Shown here piece by piece: positions 9,272-18,011 of a stretch of 64,000 bases of DNA. Under the pieces are notes generated by a model. The model did not search any database. It saw only the letters and a program-made list of their open reading frames with translations, and was not told where the DNA came from. Both the position numbers and the translations under genes were made by a program. The DNA comes from Pseudoxanthomonas sp. F37 (GTDB taxonomy: Bacteria; Pseudomonadota; Gammaproteobacteria; Xanthomonadales; Xanthomonadaceae): NCBI RefSeq assembly GCF_022965755.1, contig NZ_CP095187.1:1116001-1180000 (forward strand). Direction: 5' to 3'. How positions within the stretch are numbered: the first letter of the stretch is position 1; the number at the start of each line of letters is the position of its first letter.

Positions 9272-11083
9272 TCAGTCCGCAGCGCGCATCGCCCGCATCA
9301 ACCACGGCGATGCCAGCAGCGCGACCGCGGCGCAGCCCAGGCCGATCCACATCATCAGCCAGAACAGGTCGGCGAAGCCGGTGGCGGCGTGGGCGATGTC
9401 CAGGGCTCCGTCGGCGGGAACGTCCATCGCTGCAAGCTTGCCGAACTGTGCCGCCAGCGTCTCGGAAAACGCAGTGGCCAGCAGCCACATGCCCATCATC
9501 AGGCTCACCACGCGCGGCACCGAAAGCTCGGTGACCGCGGCCAGGCTGACCGGCGCCAGGCACATCTCGCCGATCTCGAGCAGCAGATAGGCCAGCACCG
9601 GCCACCACACGCTGGCGACCGCGCCGGTGTCGCCCACCTGCTGCGCGGCCAGTGCCAGCGGGATGAAGGACAGGCCGCCGAACAGCAGGCCCAGCGCGCC
9701 CTTCACCGGTTTGGAGGGGTCCAGGCCGCGACTCCCCAGCGTCGACCACAGCCAGGCGAACACCGGCGCCAGCACCACCAGGAACAGCGCGCCCAAGTAC
9801 GTCAGCGAGCCGGCGGTCTGCTGCAGGACCAGCGAATCGCGCAACACCAGCACGACCATCAACGCGGTGCTGGCCAGGAACAGCGCCTGCGGCGGACCGG
9901 GGCGCGCGCTGCGCTCCGACCAGCGGGTGGCGACCACGAACGACACCGGCATCGCCACCAGGGCCCAGGTGGACCACGGCGCGCTGCCGAGGAACAGGCC
10001 GATGTTCGCCGCCAGGCTGTCCGACCAGACCACCACCGACGTGGGCTGCACCAGCGACGGGAACAGGTCTTTGGTCAGCAGCCTGTCGGTGAACATCACC
10101 CACGAGCCGTAGGTCTGCTCGTACAGGGTGAAGAACACCAGGCACATCAAGATCAGCGCCATCAGCGCCAGCATCTGGCGCCGTTGCACCGGGGTGCACT
10201 GGGTGGCGATGAACCAGGCGAACCACGCCAGCACCGTGACCAGCACCAGCAGCATCAGCGCAAGCGCCAGCGAGAACTCGCCGCCCAGCGCGAACGCGCC
10301 GTTCGCGGCTGCCCACATCAGCCAGGCCACGGGCAGCACGCCGGTGGCGGCACCGGCGTAGATCAGCCATTCGCGCGGAACGCCCAGCACCGGCGCGCGA
10401 AGCGCAGGGGGTGAGGGGGGCTCGGCATGACCGTGCAGGTAGCGCTGACCCCACAGGAACATCGCCAGGCCCAGCAGCATGCCGATGCCGGCGGCGCCGA
10501 AGCCGTACTTCCAGCCCAGCGTCTCGCCCAGGTAGCCGCACACCAGCGAGGCCAGCAGGGCGCCCAGGTTGATGCCGGCATAGAACAGGCTGAAGCCGCC
10601 ATCCCGGCGCGGATCGCCGGCCGGATACAGGCGGCCGACGATGCCGGTGATGTTGGGCTTCAGGAAACCCACGCCCATGACGATCAGCGCGAGCGACAGG
10701 TACATGGTGCGCAGCGCGCCCTCATCGCGCGTGACCACGCCACCGACCATTGTCGCCGCCGCGCCTTCCAACGCCATGCCGGCATGGCCGGCGACCAGCA
10801 GCAGGCCGCCGAAGACCACCGCCTTGCGCATGCCCAGCCAGCGGTCGGCCAGCACGCCGCCGATCACCGGCACGCAGTAGACCAGTCCGCCGTAGGCGCC
10901 GATCAGGTCGTAGCCGGCCCCGTCGGCGAACAGGTGGTACTTGGTCAGATACAGCAGCAGCAGCGCCTTCATTCCGTAGAAGGAGAAGCGCTCCCACATC
11001 TCGGTGAAGAAGCAGACGTAGACGCCCTTGGGGTGGCCCAGGAAGTCGTCGCGGCCGGCGGCCGCGGGGGCAGGGAATTGCAA
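9272..11083 (-). CDS. POT-family (PTR2) proton-dependent di/tripeptide transporter
   Basis: 603 residues if started at the TTG at 11083, which has GGAG six bases upstream and puts the conserved HPKGVYVCFFTEMWERFSFYG block close to the N-terminus; an ATG at 11203 would add an unlikely 40-residue tail. ExxERFSFYG is the proton-coupling motif of the POT family. About 12-14 membrane segments can be read, with FYAGINLGALLASLVCGYLG as the second PTR2 signature. It should import di- and tripeptides released by the neighbouring S9 peptidases. Confidence 0.9.
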   Translation of the reverse strand: MQFPAPAAAGRDDFLGHPKGVYVCFFTEMWERFSFYGMKALLLLYLTKYHLFADGAGYDLIGAYGGLVYCVPVIGGVLADRWLGMRKAVVFGGLLLVAGHAGMALEGAAATMVGGVVTRDEGALRTMYLSLALIVMGVGFLKPNITGIVGRLYPAGDPRRDGGFSLFYAGINLGALLASLVCGYLGETLGWKYGFGAAGIGMLLGLAMFLWGQRYLHGHAEPPSPPALRAPVLGVPREWLIYAGAATGVLPVAWLMWAAANGAFALGGEFSLALALMLLVLVTVLAWFAWFIATQCTPVQRRQMLALMALILMCLVFFTLYEQTYGSWVMFTDRLLTKDLFPSLVQPTSVVVWSDSLAANIGLFLGSAPWSTWALVAMPVSFVVATRWSERSARPGPPQALFLASTALMVVLVLRDSLVLQQTAGSLTYLGALFLVVLAPVFAWLWSTLGSRGLDPSKPVKGALGLLFGGLSFIPLALAAQQVGDTGAVASVWWPVLAYLLLEIGEMCLAPVSLAAVTELSVPRVVSLMMGMWLLATAFSETLAAQFGKLAAMDVPADGALDIAHAATGFADLFWLMMWIGLGCAAVALLASPWLMRAMRAAD

Positions 11084-11202
11084 GGGCCGCTCCGGCGGGG
11101 GTCCGGGCCGCAGTATAGCGACGGCCCGGCAGGCCTCTCCCGGCTGGACTTGCCGGGCAGCGGACGCTAGCGTGTCGGCTTTCCGCAATCCGGGAACGTG
11201 CA

Positions 11203-13191
11203 ATGAGCCCGCAGGGGACCCCGCAACTCACCTTCCGCGCCGTCGTGCTGGCCATCGTGCTGGCCGTCGTGCTGTCGGCCGCCAACGCTTACCTTGGCCT
11301 GTTCGCCGGCCTGACCGTGGCCACCGCCATCCCGGCGGCCGTCGTCTCGATGGGCGTGCTGCGCCTGCTGGGCGGCGGCACGATCCTGGAGAACAACATC
11401 GTGCAGACCGGCGCTTCGGCCGGCTCGTCGATCGCGGCAGGCGTGATCTTCACGATCCCCGCCCTGATCATCCTGGGCTACTGGCAGGATTTCCAGTATT
11501 CCTGGGTGCTGGCCATCGCCGGTCTCGGCGGCCTGCTGGGCGTGCTGTTCTCGGTACCGTTGCGCCGCTCGATGATCGTCGAGGAACCGTTGCCGTTTCC
11601 CGAAGGCAAGGCCGCGGCCGAAGTGCTGAAGGCCGGCGAGAACCCCGGCCCCGGCCTGAAGATCCTGGCCTTCTCCGCCGCCATCGGCGCGGTGCTTAAG
11701 GTCGCCGCCCACAGCGGCATGCGCCTGATCCCGGATACCGCGGCGGGCGCCGGCTTCTTCGGCAAATACCTCGGCTACATGGGCACCAACCTGTCGCCGG
11801 CGCTGCTGGGCGTGGGCTATATCGTGGGCCTGAACATCGGCATCGTGGTGCTTTCCGGCAGCATCCTGTCCTGGCACATCGCCATTCCGCTGTACCACAT
11901 GGCCTTCCTGGGCACCGATCCCGCGCTGGCGCAGAGCATCGCGGGTGCGGGCCCCGAGGACATCGCCGGCGCCATCTGGTCGGCCAAGATCCGCTACCTG
12001 GGCGTGGGCGCCATGCTGATCGGCGGCGTGTGGACGCTGTTCTCGCTGCGCAAGTCGCTGCTGTCGGGCGTGAAGAGCGGCATCGCCGCCGCGCGTGCCG
12101 GTTCCGGTGGCGCCGATGTCGCCGAGACCGAGCGCGACCTGCCGATGAAGTGGATGCTGGTGGCCCTGGTCGTCTTCGTGCTGCCGTTGCTGCTGCTGTA
12201 CCAGGCCATCGTCGGCATGTGGCACGTCAGCATCCCGATGGCGATCATCATGATCGTGGCTGGCTTCCTGTTCGTGTCGGTGTCGGCCTACCTGGCCGGC
12301 CTGGTGGGGTCGTCCAACAATCCCGTGTCGGGCATCACCATCGCCACCATCCTGTTCGCTTCGGTCGTGCTGCTGTTGCTGCTGGGCGAGAGCGGGCGCA
12401 TGGCCGTGGGGGCGGGCGGGGCGCCGCTGGGGGCCGTGGCCGCGATCATGATCGGCGCGGTGGTGTGTTGCGCCGCGGCGGTGGGCGGCGACAACCTGCA
12501 GGACCTCAAGGCGGGCTACCTGGTCGGCGCGACGCCGTGGAAGCAGCAGCTGATGCTCGGCATCGGTGCGTTCTCCTGCGCGCTGATCATGGCGCCGGTG
12601 CTGAACATCCTGTCCGAGGCCTACGGCATCGGTGCGCCGACGGCCGAACATCCCAATCCGCTGTCCGCGCCGCAGGCCACGTTGATGGCGTCGGTGGCCA
12701 AGGGCCTGTTCGGTGGCGAGTTGCCGTGGGGCATCATCGGCATTGGTGCCGTCATCGGCGCGGTCATCATCGCGATCGACGAGATGCTGAAGGCCCGCAA
12801 GAGCAGCTTCCGCGTGCCCGTGCTGGCCGCGGCCATCGGCATCTACCTGCCGCTGGAACTGATGGTGCCGATCTTCCTGGGGGGTCTGCTGGCCTACCTG
12901 GTGGAGAAGCGCCACGGCATGGTGGGCACGAAGGACGAGGAAGCGCGCGACCGCATCCATCGCCCCGGCACGCTGTTCGCCGCGGGCCTGATCACCGGCG
13001 AGGCGCTGATGGGCATCGCCGTGGGCGTCGCCATCTATGCCACCAAGGACCGCGACGTGCTGGTGCTGCCGGAGGCCTTCCAGCAGGGCGAGATCGTCGG
13101 CCTGGTGGTCCTGGCGATCGTGGGCTGGCTGCTGTACCGCACCGGTGCCAGGTCCAAGGCACTGGGTGAGGCCGGGTCCGGCCCGCATTGA
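11203..13191 (+). CDS. OPT-family oligopeptide transporter
   Basis: 662 residues, strongly hydrophobic, about 14-16 membrane segments. The N-terminal block NAYLGLFAGLTVATAIPAAV and the ILENNIVQTGASAGSSIAAG block are typical of bacterial OPT transporters, as is the later GSSNNPVSGITIATI segment. The substrate may be oligopeptides or metal chelates; only the genomic setting argues for peptides. It is divergent from the POT gene (about 119 bases between starts) and is followed by a second S9 peptidase. Confidence 0.9.
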   Translation: MSPQGTPQLTFRAVVLAIVLAVVLSAANAYLGLFAGLTVATAIPAAVVSMGVLRLLGGGTILENNIVQTGASAGSSIAAGVIFTIPALIILGYWQDFQYSWVLAIAGLGGLLGVLFSVPLRRSMIVEEPLPFPEGKAAAEVLKAGENPGPGLKILAFSAAIGAVLKVAAHSGMRLIPDTAAGAGFFGKYLGYMGTNLSPALLGVGYIVGLNIGIVVLSGSILSWHIAIPLYHMAFLGTDPALAQSIAGAGPEDIAGAIWSAKIRYLGVGAMLIGGVWTLFSLRKSLLSGVKSGIAAARAGSGGADVAETERDLPMKWMLVALVVFVLPLLLLYQAIVGMWHVSIPMAIIMIVAGFLFVSVSAYLAGLVGSSNNPVSGITIATILFASVVLLLLLGESGRMAVGAGGAPLGAVAAIMIGAVVCCAAAVGGDNLQDLKAGYLVGATPWKQQLMLGIGAFSCALIMAPVLNILSEAYGIGAPTAEHPNPLSAPQATLMASVAKGLFGGELPWGIIGIGAVIGAVIIAIDEMLKARKSSFRVPVLAAAIGIYLPLELMVPIFLGGLLAYLVEKRHGMVGTKDEEARDRIHRPGTLFAAGLITGEALMGIAVGVAIYATKDRDVLVLPEAFQQGEIVGLVVLAIVGWLLYRTGARSKALGEAGSGPH

Positions 13192-13284
13192 GCGGCTGCA
13201 CGGCGCAGGGGCGTGACTTCACGCCTTTGCGCCGCGCCGCGTTTAGCGCCTAACATCGAGGTTTTCCCGTCGCCGGAGCCCCGG

Positions 13285-15351
13285 ATGAACCTCAGATCCG
13301 CCCTGTTGCCCCTCTGTCTGCTGGCGGCGCTGCCGTCGCTCGCCGCCGCGCGCGGTCTGGATGTGCGCGACCTGCAGAAGCTGGACCGCGTGTCCTCGCC
13401 GGTGCTGTCGCCGGATGGGGGCACGGTCGTCTTCGCCAAGCGCATCGTCGATGCCGACGTGGTCAAGGCCAGCAGCAGCCTGTGGGTCCGCAACCTGCTG
13501 ACCCGCGACATGGGGCCGCCGAAGCGCTTGACGCCGGAAGGGTGGAACGTCAACTCGCCCTCGTTCTCGCCGGATGGCAAGACGGTGTACTTCCTCAGTG
13601 CGAAGTCCGGCACCCAGCAGCTGTATGCGATGCCGCTGGGCGGCGGCACGCCGCGCCAGCTGACGGCGTTCGCGCTGGACGTGGCCGGCTACAAGCTGTC
13701 GCCGGACGGCACGCGCGTGCTGTTCAGCACCGACACCTTCGCCGACTGCAAGGCCGACTTCGCCTGCACGAAGAAGAAGCTGGACGACACCGCGGCGAAG
13801 AAGAGCAGCGGCGTGGTGTACGACGGCCTGTTCGTCCGTCATTGGGACACCTGGGCCGATGGCCGCCGCAGCCGCCTGTTCGTCGCCACGCTGCCGGAAG
13901 GCAAGGCGAAGCCGGTTGCCAGCGCCACCTCGCTGACCGACAGCCTGGATGGCGATGCGCCTTCCAAGCCCTTTGGTGGCGCCGACGAGTACACCTGGTC
14001 GCCGGACGGTTCGTCGGTCGTTGCCGCCATCCGCGTGGCCGGCAAGGGCGAGGCCTGGTCGACCAATTTCGACCTGTACCAGGTCGCCGCGGACGGCAGC
14101 GGCGCGCCGGTCAACCTGACGGCGTCCAATCCCGCCTGGGACACCGGCCCGGTGTTCAGCGCAGACGGCAAGACGCTGTACTACCGCGCGATGAAGCGCC
14201 CGGGCTTCGAAGCCGACCGCTTCGGCCTGATGGCGATGGACCTGGCCTCGAAGCAGGTGCGCGAGATCGCACCTTCATGGGACCGCTCCGCCGACGGCAT
14301 CGTGGTGTCGAAGGACGGCGCGACGATCTACACCACCGCACAGGACGTGGGCCAGCACCCGCTGTTCGCCGTCGATGTCGCCAGCGGCACGGCGAAGCCG
14401 GTGGTCGCCGAGGGCAGCATCTCGGCCTTCGACATCGCCGGCGATACGTTGGCCTTCACCCGCAACACGCTGAAGACGGGCGACCAGCTGTTCACCACCA
14501 CCCTGGCCGGCGCGCCGCTGCGTGCCATCACGCCGAGCGCACAGGACGTGCTGAAGGATGTCAGTTTCGGCGACTTCGAACAGTTCGACTTCGCCGGCTG
14601 GAACAACGAGACCGTGCACGGTTACGTGGTCAAGCCGCACGATTATGTGGAAGGCCAGAAGTACCCGGTCGCTTTCCTGATACACGGCGGCCCGCAGGGC
14701 AGCTTCGGCAACGGCTGGAGCTACCGCTGGAACCCGCAGACCTACGCGGGCCAGGGCTACGCGGTGGTGATGATCGACTTCCATGGTTCCACCGGCTACG
14801 GCCAGGCCTTCACCGACGCGATCAGCCAGCACTGGGGCGACCGGCCGCTGGAAGACCTGCAGAAGGGCTGGGCCGCGGCGCAGCAGAAGTACGCCTTCCT
14901 CGACGGCAAGAACGCCTGCGCGCTGGGCGCCAGCTATGGCGGCTACATGATCAACTGGATCGCCGGCAACTGGAACGAGCCGTGGAAGTGCCTGGTCAAC
15001 CACGACGGCGTGTTCGACACCCGTTCGATGGGCTATGTGACCGAAGAGCTGTGGTTCACCGAATGGGAGAACGGCGGCACGCCGTTCGACAAGCCGGAGA
15101 ACTACGAGAAGTTCAATCCGGTCAATCACGTCGCTAAGTGGCGCGTGCCGATGCTGGTGGTGCAGGGCGAGAAGGACTACCGGGTGCCCGTGGACCAGGG
15201 CCTGTCCACGTTCACCGCGCTGCAGCGCAAGGGCATCGAATCCAAGCTGCTGTACTTCCCCGACGAGAACCACTGGGTGCTCAAGCCGCAGAACAGCATC
15301 CTGTGGCACGACACCGTCAACGACTGGCTGAAGCGGCATATCGGCCGTTGA
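13285..15351 (+). CDS. secreted S9 family peptidase (dipeptidyl-peptidase/acylaminoacyl-peptidase type)
   Basis: 688 residues from the ATG at 13285, whose product opens with a signal peptide (MNLRSALLPLCLLAALPSLAAA). The N-terminal half has repeated LSPDG/FSPDGKTV propeller blades. The C-terminal hydrolase has HGGPQGSFG, the nucleophile Ser 550 in GASYGGY, Asp 631 in GEKDYRVP and His 663 in ENHWV. Cysteines in the propeller (DCKADFACTK) could form a disulfide, consistent with export. It has the same family and general plan as the peptidase at 7247 but a clearly different sequence. Confidence 0.92.
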   Translation: MNLRSALLPLCLLAALPSLAAARGLDVRDLQKLDRVSSPVLSPDGGTVVFAKRIVDADVVKASSSLWVRNLLTRDMGPPKRLTPEGWNVNSPSFSPDGKTVYFLSAKSGTQQLYAMPLGGGTPRQLTAFALDVAGYKLSPDGTRVLFSTDTFADCKADFACTKKKLDDTAAKKSSGVVYDGLFVRHWDTWADGRRSRLFVATLPEGKAKPVASATSLTDSLDGDAPSKPFGGADEYTWSPDGSSVVAAIRVAGKGEAWSTNFDLYQVAADGSGAPVNLTASNPAWDTGPVFSADGKTLYYRAMKRPGFEADRFGLMAMDLASKQVREIAPSWDRSADGIVVSKDGATIYTTAQDVGQHPLFAVDVASGTAKPVVAEGSISAFDIAGDTLAFTRNTLKTGDQLFTTTLAGAPLRAITPSAQDVLKDVSFGDFEQFDFAGWNNETVHGYVVKPHDYVEGQKYPVAFLIHGGPQGSFGNGWSYRWNPQTYAGQGYAVVMIDFHGSTGYGQAFTDAISQHWGDRPLEDLQKGWAAAQQKYAFLDGKNACALGASYGGYMINWIAGNWNEPWKCLVNHDGVFDTRSMGYVTEELWFTEWENGGTPFDKPENYEKFNPVNHVAKWRVPMLVVQGEKDYRVPVDQGLSTFTALQRKGIESKLLYFPDENHWVLKPQNSILWHDTVNDWLKRHIGR

Positions 15352-15360
15352 GTGTCGCGC

Positions 15361-15394
15361 GATGGCCGGCCGTGCGCCGGCCATCGCCTTTTCC
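15361..15394 (+). terminator. Rho-independent terminator after S9 peptidase gene
   Basis: GATGGCCGGC and GCCGGCCATC form a perfect 10-bp stem with a five-base loop just after the stop at 15351, followed by GCCTTTT. Confidence 0.7.
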
Positions 15395-15419
15395 GAAGTC
15401 CGCAGGGGAGTCCTGACCG

Positions 15420-16676
15420 ATGGCGATCGAAGCCGCCGCACCATCCACCGCACTGATCCAGAACGACGCCGTCGTGATGGGCCTGCTGGCCGCCACGCTG
15501 GCCTTCGTCTTCTGGGGCGCCTCGCGTCCGGCCGGCGCCTGGAAGAAGTTCTACGCCGTCGTGCCGGCACTGCTGATGTGCTACCTGCTGCCAGCGATCT
15601 ACAACAGTTTCGGCCTGATCGATGGCAATGCGTCCGGCCTGTACGAGATGGCGCGCGACTACATGCTGCCCAGCTCGCTGGCGCTGTTCTGCATCGCCAT
15701 CGACCTGGTGGCGATCCTGCGGCTGGGACCGAAGGCGATCATCATGTTCCTGACCGGTACGGCAGGCGTGATGCTGGGCGCCCTCGTGTCGTTCATCGCG
15801 CTGGGCATCATCCACCCGGAGACCGTGGCCGGCGATACCTGGAGCGGCATGGCCACGCTCGCGGGCAGCTGGATCGGCGGTGGTGCCAACCAGGCGGCGA
15901 TGAAGGAAGTCTTCGCGGTCGATTCCACCCTGTTCGGCCAGTTCGTCGCGGTCGACATCCTCGTCGCGAACGTGTGGATGGCGTTCCTGCTGTTCCTGAT
16001 ACCGCGGGCCGCCAGGATCGATCGCTGGATGGGGGCCGACACCCGCGTGATCGATGACCTGCGCGAGCGCATGGAGAGCTACCACGCCCAGCATGCGCGC
16101 AACCCCACGCTGACCGATCTGATGATCATCCTGGGCATCGGCCTGGGCACGACGGGCCTGGCGCATTTCCTCGCCACGCCGCTGGTCGAGTGGATCAAGA
16201 CATTGCCGGCGGAATGGAAACTGGAAGAATTCAGCCTGACCTCCACGTTCTTCTGGATGGTGGTGATCGCCACCACCGTGGGCCTGCTGCTCAGCTTCAC
16301 CCGCGCGCGGCAGATGGAAGGCGCCGGTGCGTCGAAGGTCGGCACCGCGATGCTGTACGTGCTGATCGCCACCATCGGCATGCACATGGACCTGAAGGCG
16401 CTGGTCGACAAGCCGTGGCTGTTCCTGCTGGGCGCAATCTGGATCCTGACCCATGGCCTGCTGCTCTTCATCGTCGCCAAACTGATCAAGGCGCCGTTGT
16501 TCTTCGCTGCGGTGGGTTCACAGGCCAACATCGGCGCGGCGGCGTCGGCGCCCGTCGTGGCCAGTGCATTCCATCCTTCGCTGGCACCGGTGGCGGTGCT
16601 GCTGGCGGTGTTCGGTTATGCGCTGGGCACATATTGCGCGTACATCACCGGCATCCTGCTGCGCGGCATGGCATAG
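15420..16676 (+). CDS. DUF819 family integral membrane protein
   Basis: 418 residues with about 11-12 hydrophobic segments. The block ATLAGSWIGGGANQAAMKEVF is typical of the DUF819 (YjcL-like) family, as is VGSQANIGAAASAPVVASAFHP near the C-terminus. The two halves resemble each other in layout, as in secondary transporters with inverted repeats. Family members have no firmly established substrate. It follows the S9 peptidase gene after a terminator, so it is probably a separate transcript. Confidence 0.85.
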   Translation: MAIEAAAPSTALIQNDAVVMGLLAATLAFVFWGASRPAGAWKKFYAVVPALLMCYLLPAIYNSFGLIDGNASGLYEMARDYMLPSSLALFCIAIDLVAILRLGPKAIIMFLTGTAGVMLGALVSFIALGIIHPETVAGDTWSGMATLAGSWIGGGANQAAMKEVFAVDSTLFGQFVAVDILVANVWMAFLLFLIPRAARIDRWMGADTRVIDDLRERMESYHAQHARNPTLTDLMIILGIGLGTTGLAHFLATPLVEWIKTLPAEWKLEEFSLTSTFFWMVVIATTVGLLLSFTRARQMEGAGASKVGTAMLYVLIATIGMHMDLKALVDKPWLFLLGAIWILTHGLLLFIVAKLIKAPLFFAAVGSQANIGAAASAPVVASAFHPSLAPVAVLLAVFGYALGTYCAYITGILLRGMA

Positions 16677-16688
16677 GCTCGGGCTGGA

Positions 16689-16743
16689 CGCACGCGGAGC
16701 GGGAGGATGCGCATCGTCTCCTCCCGCTCGCTCTCCGCGTGCG
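16689..16743. terminator. long two-part hairpin between convergent genes
   Basis: An outer stem (CGCACGCGGAG, 16689-16699, with CTCCGCGTGCG, 16733-16743) encloses an inner stem (GCGGGAGGA, 16699-16707, with TCCTCCCGC, 16719-16727). It sits in the 80-base gap between the DUF819 gene and the converging exported-protein gene, and probably stops transcription from both sides. Confidence 0.6.
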
Positions 16744-16756
16744 GATCGATCAGGGG

Positions 16757-17617
16757 TCAGTTCAGGGGGCAACCCTGGTTGTTGTAGGCATCGAGCGTGG
16801 TGGCCAGCGACAGCATGATTTCGCGATCGCCGGTGGCCAGCGCCGCGGTCACCTGGCTGGTGACCTGTGCGGTGGTGAGCGGGTAGTCCACGCCGCCTGA
16901 AGCGGAGTTGAGCAGCGCCGCTACCGCCTGCTTCAACAGGATGCGCTTGCCGCCATCCACACCCGGACCACCCTGGAAGCTCAGAGCGGTCAGCAGGCTG
17001 GCGTCGGGCGCATCCAGGCCGAAGTAGTTCTGCAGGTTGCTGTAGGTCGCGTACGGCGACGGCCACGAGTCGTGGTGCTTCTTCACCTTCCAGTAGCCCA
17101 GCGTGCAGCCCTCGAAGCCGGTTTCGCCCGGCGTGCTGTAGCAGAACGTGGCCTGGTTGATCTGTGGGTAAGGATTAGTGGTGGAGATCGACACCAGCGT
17201 GCTGGAACCGGGCAGGTGCAGGCCGGCGTCCGCGGTCACGGGCGGGTCGTAGGTGTAGAGCATGGCGCTGCCGCCACCGCTGATGGACACACTGTGGATG
17301 GACTGGCCGGTGCTGAGTTGCTCCCAGTAAAGCAGCCAGCCACTGGTGGATTCGAAGTGGATGGTATCCACCGTGAGCGTCCCGTCGGTGTGCGCCTGGA
17401 TGCCGACCGGCAATGGATTGATCACCATTTCGGTGAGGATGCCGGCGGTGTCGAAATCCTTGCAGCTGAGCCCGGCGTCGACCGGCGTCGGAGTGCCGAT
17501 GGTGCCGTTGGCGAGGGCGCTGGAACTCAGGCCGAGGCAGAGCAGCAGGCTGGCGCCTGCCGAGCCCAGCAGGGTACGCAGCCGCATACGGCCGCGGATG
17601 GTGTTTGCGATCTTCAT
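16757..17617 (-). CDS. exported protein of unknown function with CTxGYWK motif
   Basis: 286 residues. A long basic n-region and hydrophobic core (about residues 10-37, ending SSSALA) form a signal peptide; AAGGGGACACC precedes the ATG. The mature part has a beta-rich N-terminal half, then CTLGYWKVKKHHDSW near residue 180, a motif seen in assorted secreted proteins of many phyla, and an alpha-helical end. Cysteines near residues 52, 164, 176 and 283 may form disulfides. I do not recognise the family. A role at the cell surface is plausible but only inferred from export and motif. Confidence 0.75.
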   Translation of the reverse strand: MKIANTIRGRMRLRTLLGSAGASLLLCLGLSSSALANGTIGTPTPVDAGLSCKDFDTAGILTEMVINPLPVGIQAHTDGTLTVDTIHFESTSGWLLYWEQLSTGQSIHSVSISGGGSAMLYTYDPPVTADAGLHLPGSSTLVSISTTNPYPQINQATFCYSTPGETGFEGCTLGYWKVKKHHDSWPSPYATYSNLQNYFGLDAPDASLLTALSFQGGPGVDGGKRILLKQAVAALLNSASGGVDYPLTTAQVTSQVTAALATGDREIMLSLATTLDAYNNQGCPLN

Positions 17618-17730
17618 GGTGTCCCCTTGCGGTGCGGTGTTGGATGGCTGCGCAAGGCAAGCCGTGCAGGGAACAACGCCGCGCCTAGGCCGCAGCGGCC
17701 AACAGAAATGGTCCTGGCGATGAATGGCAA

Positions 17731-17762
17731 CAAGAAGGCGAGGCCCTCGGGCCCCGCCTCCT
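17731..17762 (-). terminator. Rho-independent terminator of cstA-ybdD
   Basis: Read on the minus strand, GGCGGGGCC and GGCCTCGCC form an imperfect GC-rich hairpin followed by TTCTTGTT, about 20 bases beyond the ybdD stop. Confidence 0.6.
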
Positions 17763-17783
17763 AGTGTCTTCGCGGTTACGCGG

Positions 17784-18008
17784 CTAGCAGCAGCGGAACC
17801 CGCTCCTGCCGCCGAAGCGCGCTTCCTGTCGTTCGCGGAAGAAGGTCTTGTAGTCCATCGGTTCGCGGTCCGGATGCTTCTCCAGCACGTGCCGGACGTA
17901 GTTGTCGTAGTCCGGGATGCCGCAGCACAGGCGCGCGGTCTGCACCAGCCTGCGCCACACGCGCTTGTGCGTGGCGAAGTGCGAGAGCGGGACGAGTTGC
18001 GTGCCCAT
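17784..18008 (-). CDS. ybdD: YbdD/YjiX family small protein
   Basis: 74 residues. The sequence from RLCCGIPDYDNYVRH to PMDYKTFFRERQEARFGG matches the YbdD/YjiX family. In enterobacteria the gene follows cstA or its paralog btsT and its product is needed for the carrier to work. Here it starts three bases after the cstA stop, so the two are certainly co-transcribed. It ends in SGFRCC. Confidence 0.92.
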   Translation of the reverse strand: MGTQLVPLSHFATHKRVWRRLVQTARLCCGIPDYDNYVRHVLEKHPDREPMDYKTFFRERQEARFGGRSGFRCC

Positions 18009-18011
18009 GGC

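Noticed and set aside
11167-13188. 673-codon open frame on the minus strand
   Set aside because: Antisense to the OPT transporter gene; a mirror of membrane-protein codons.
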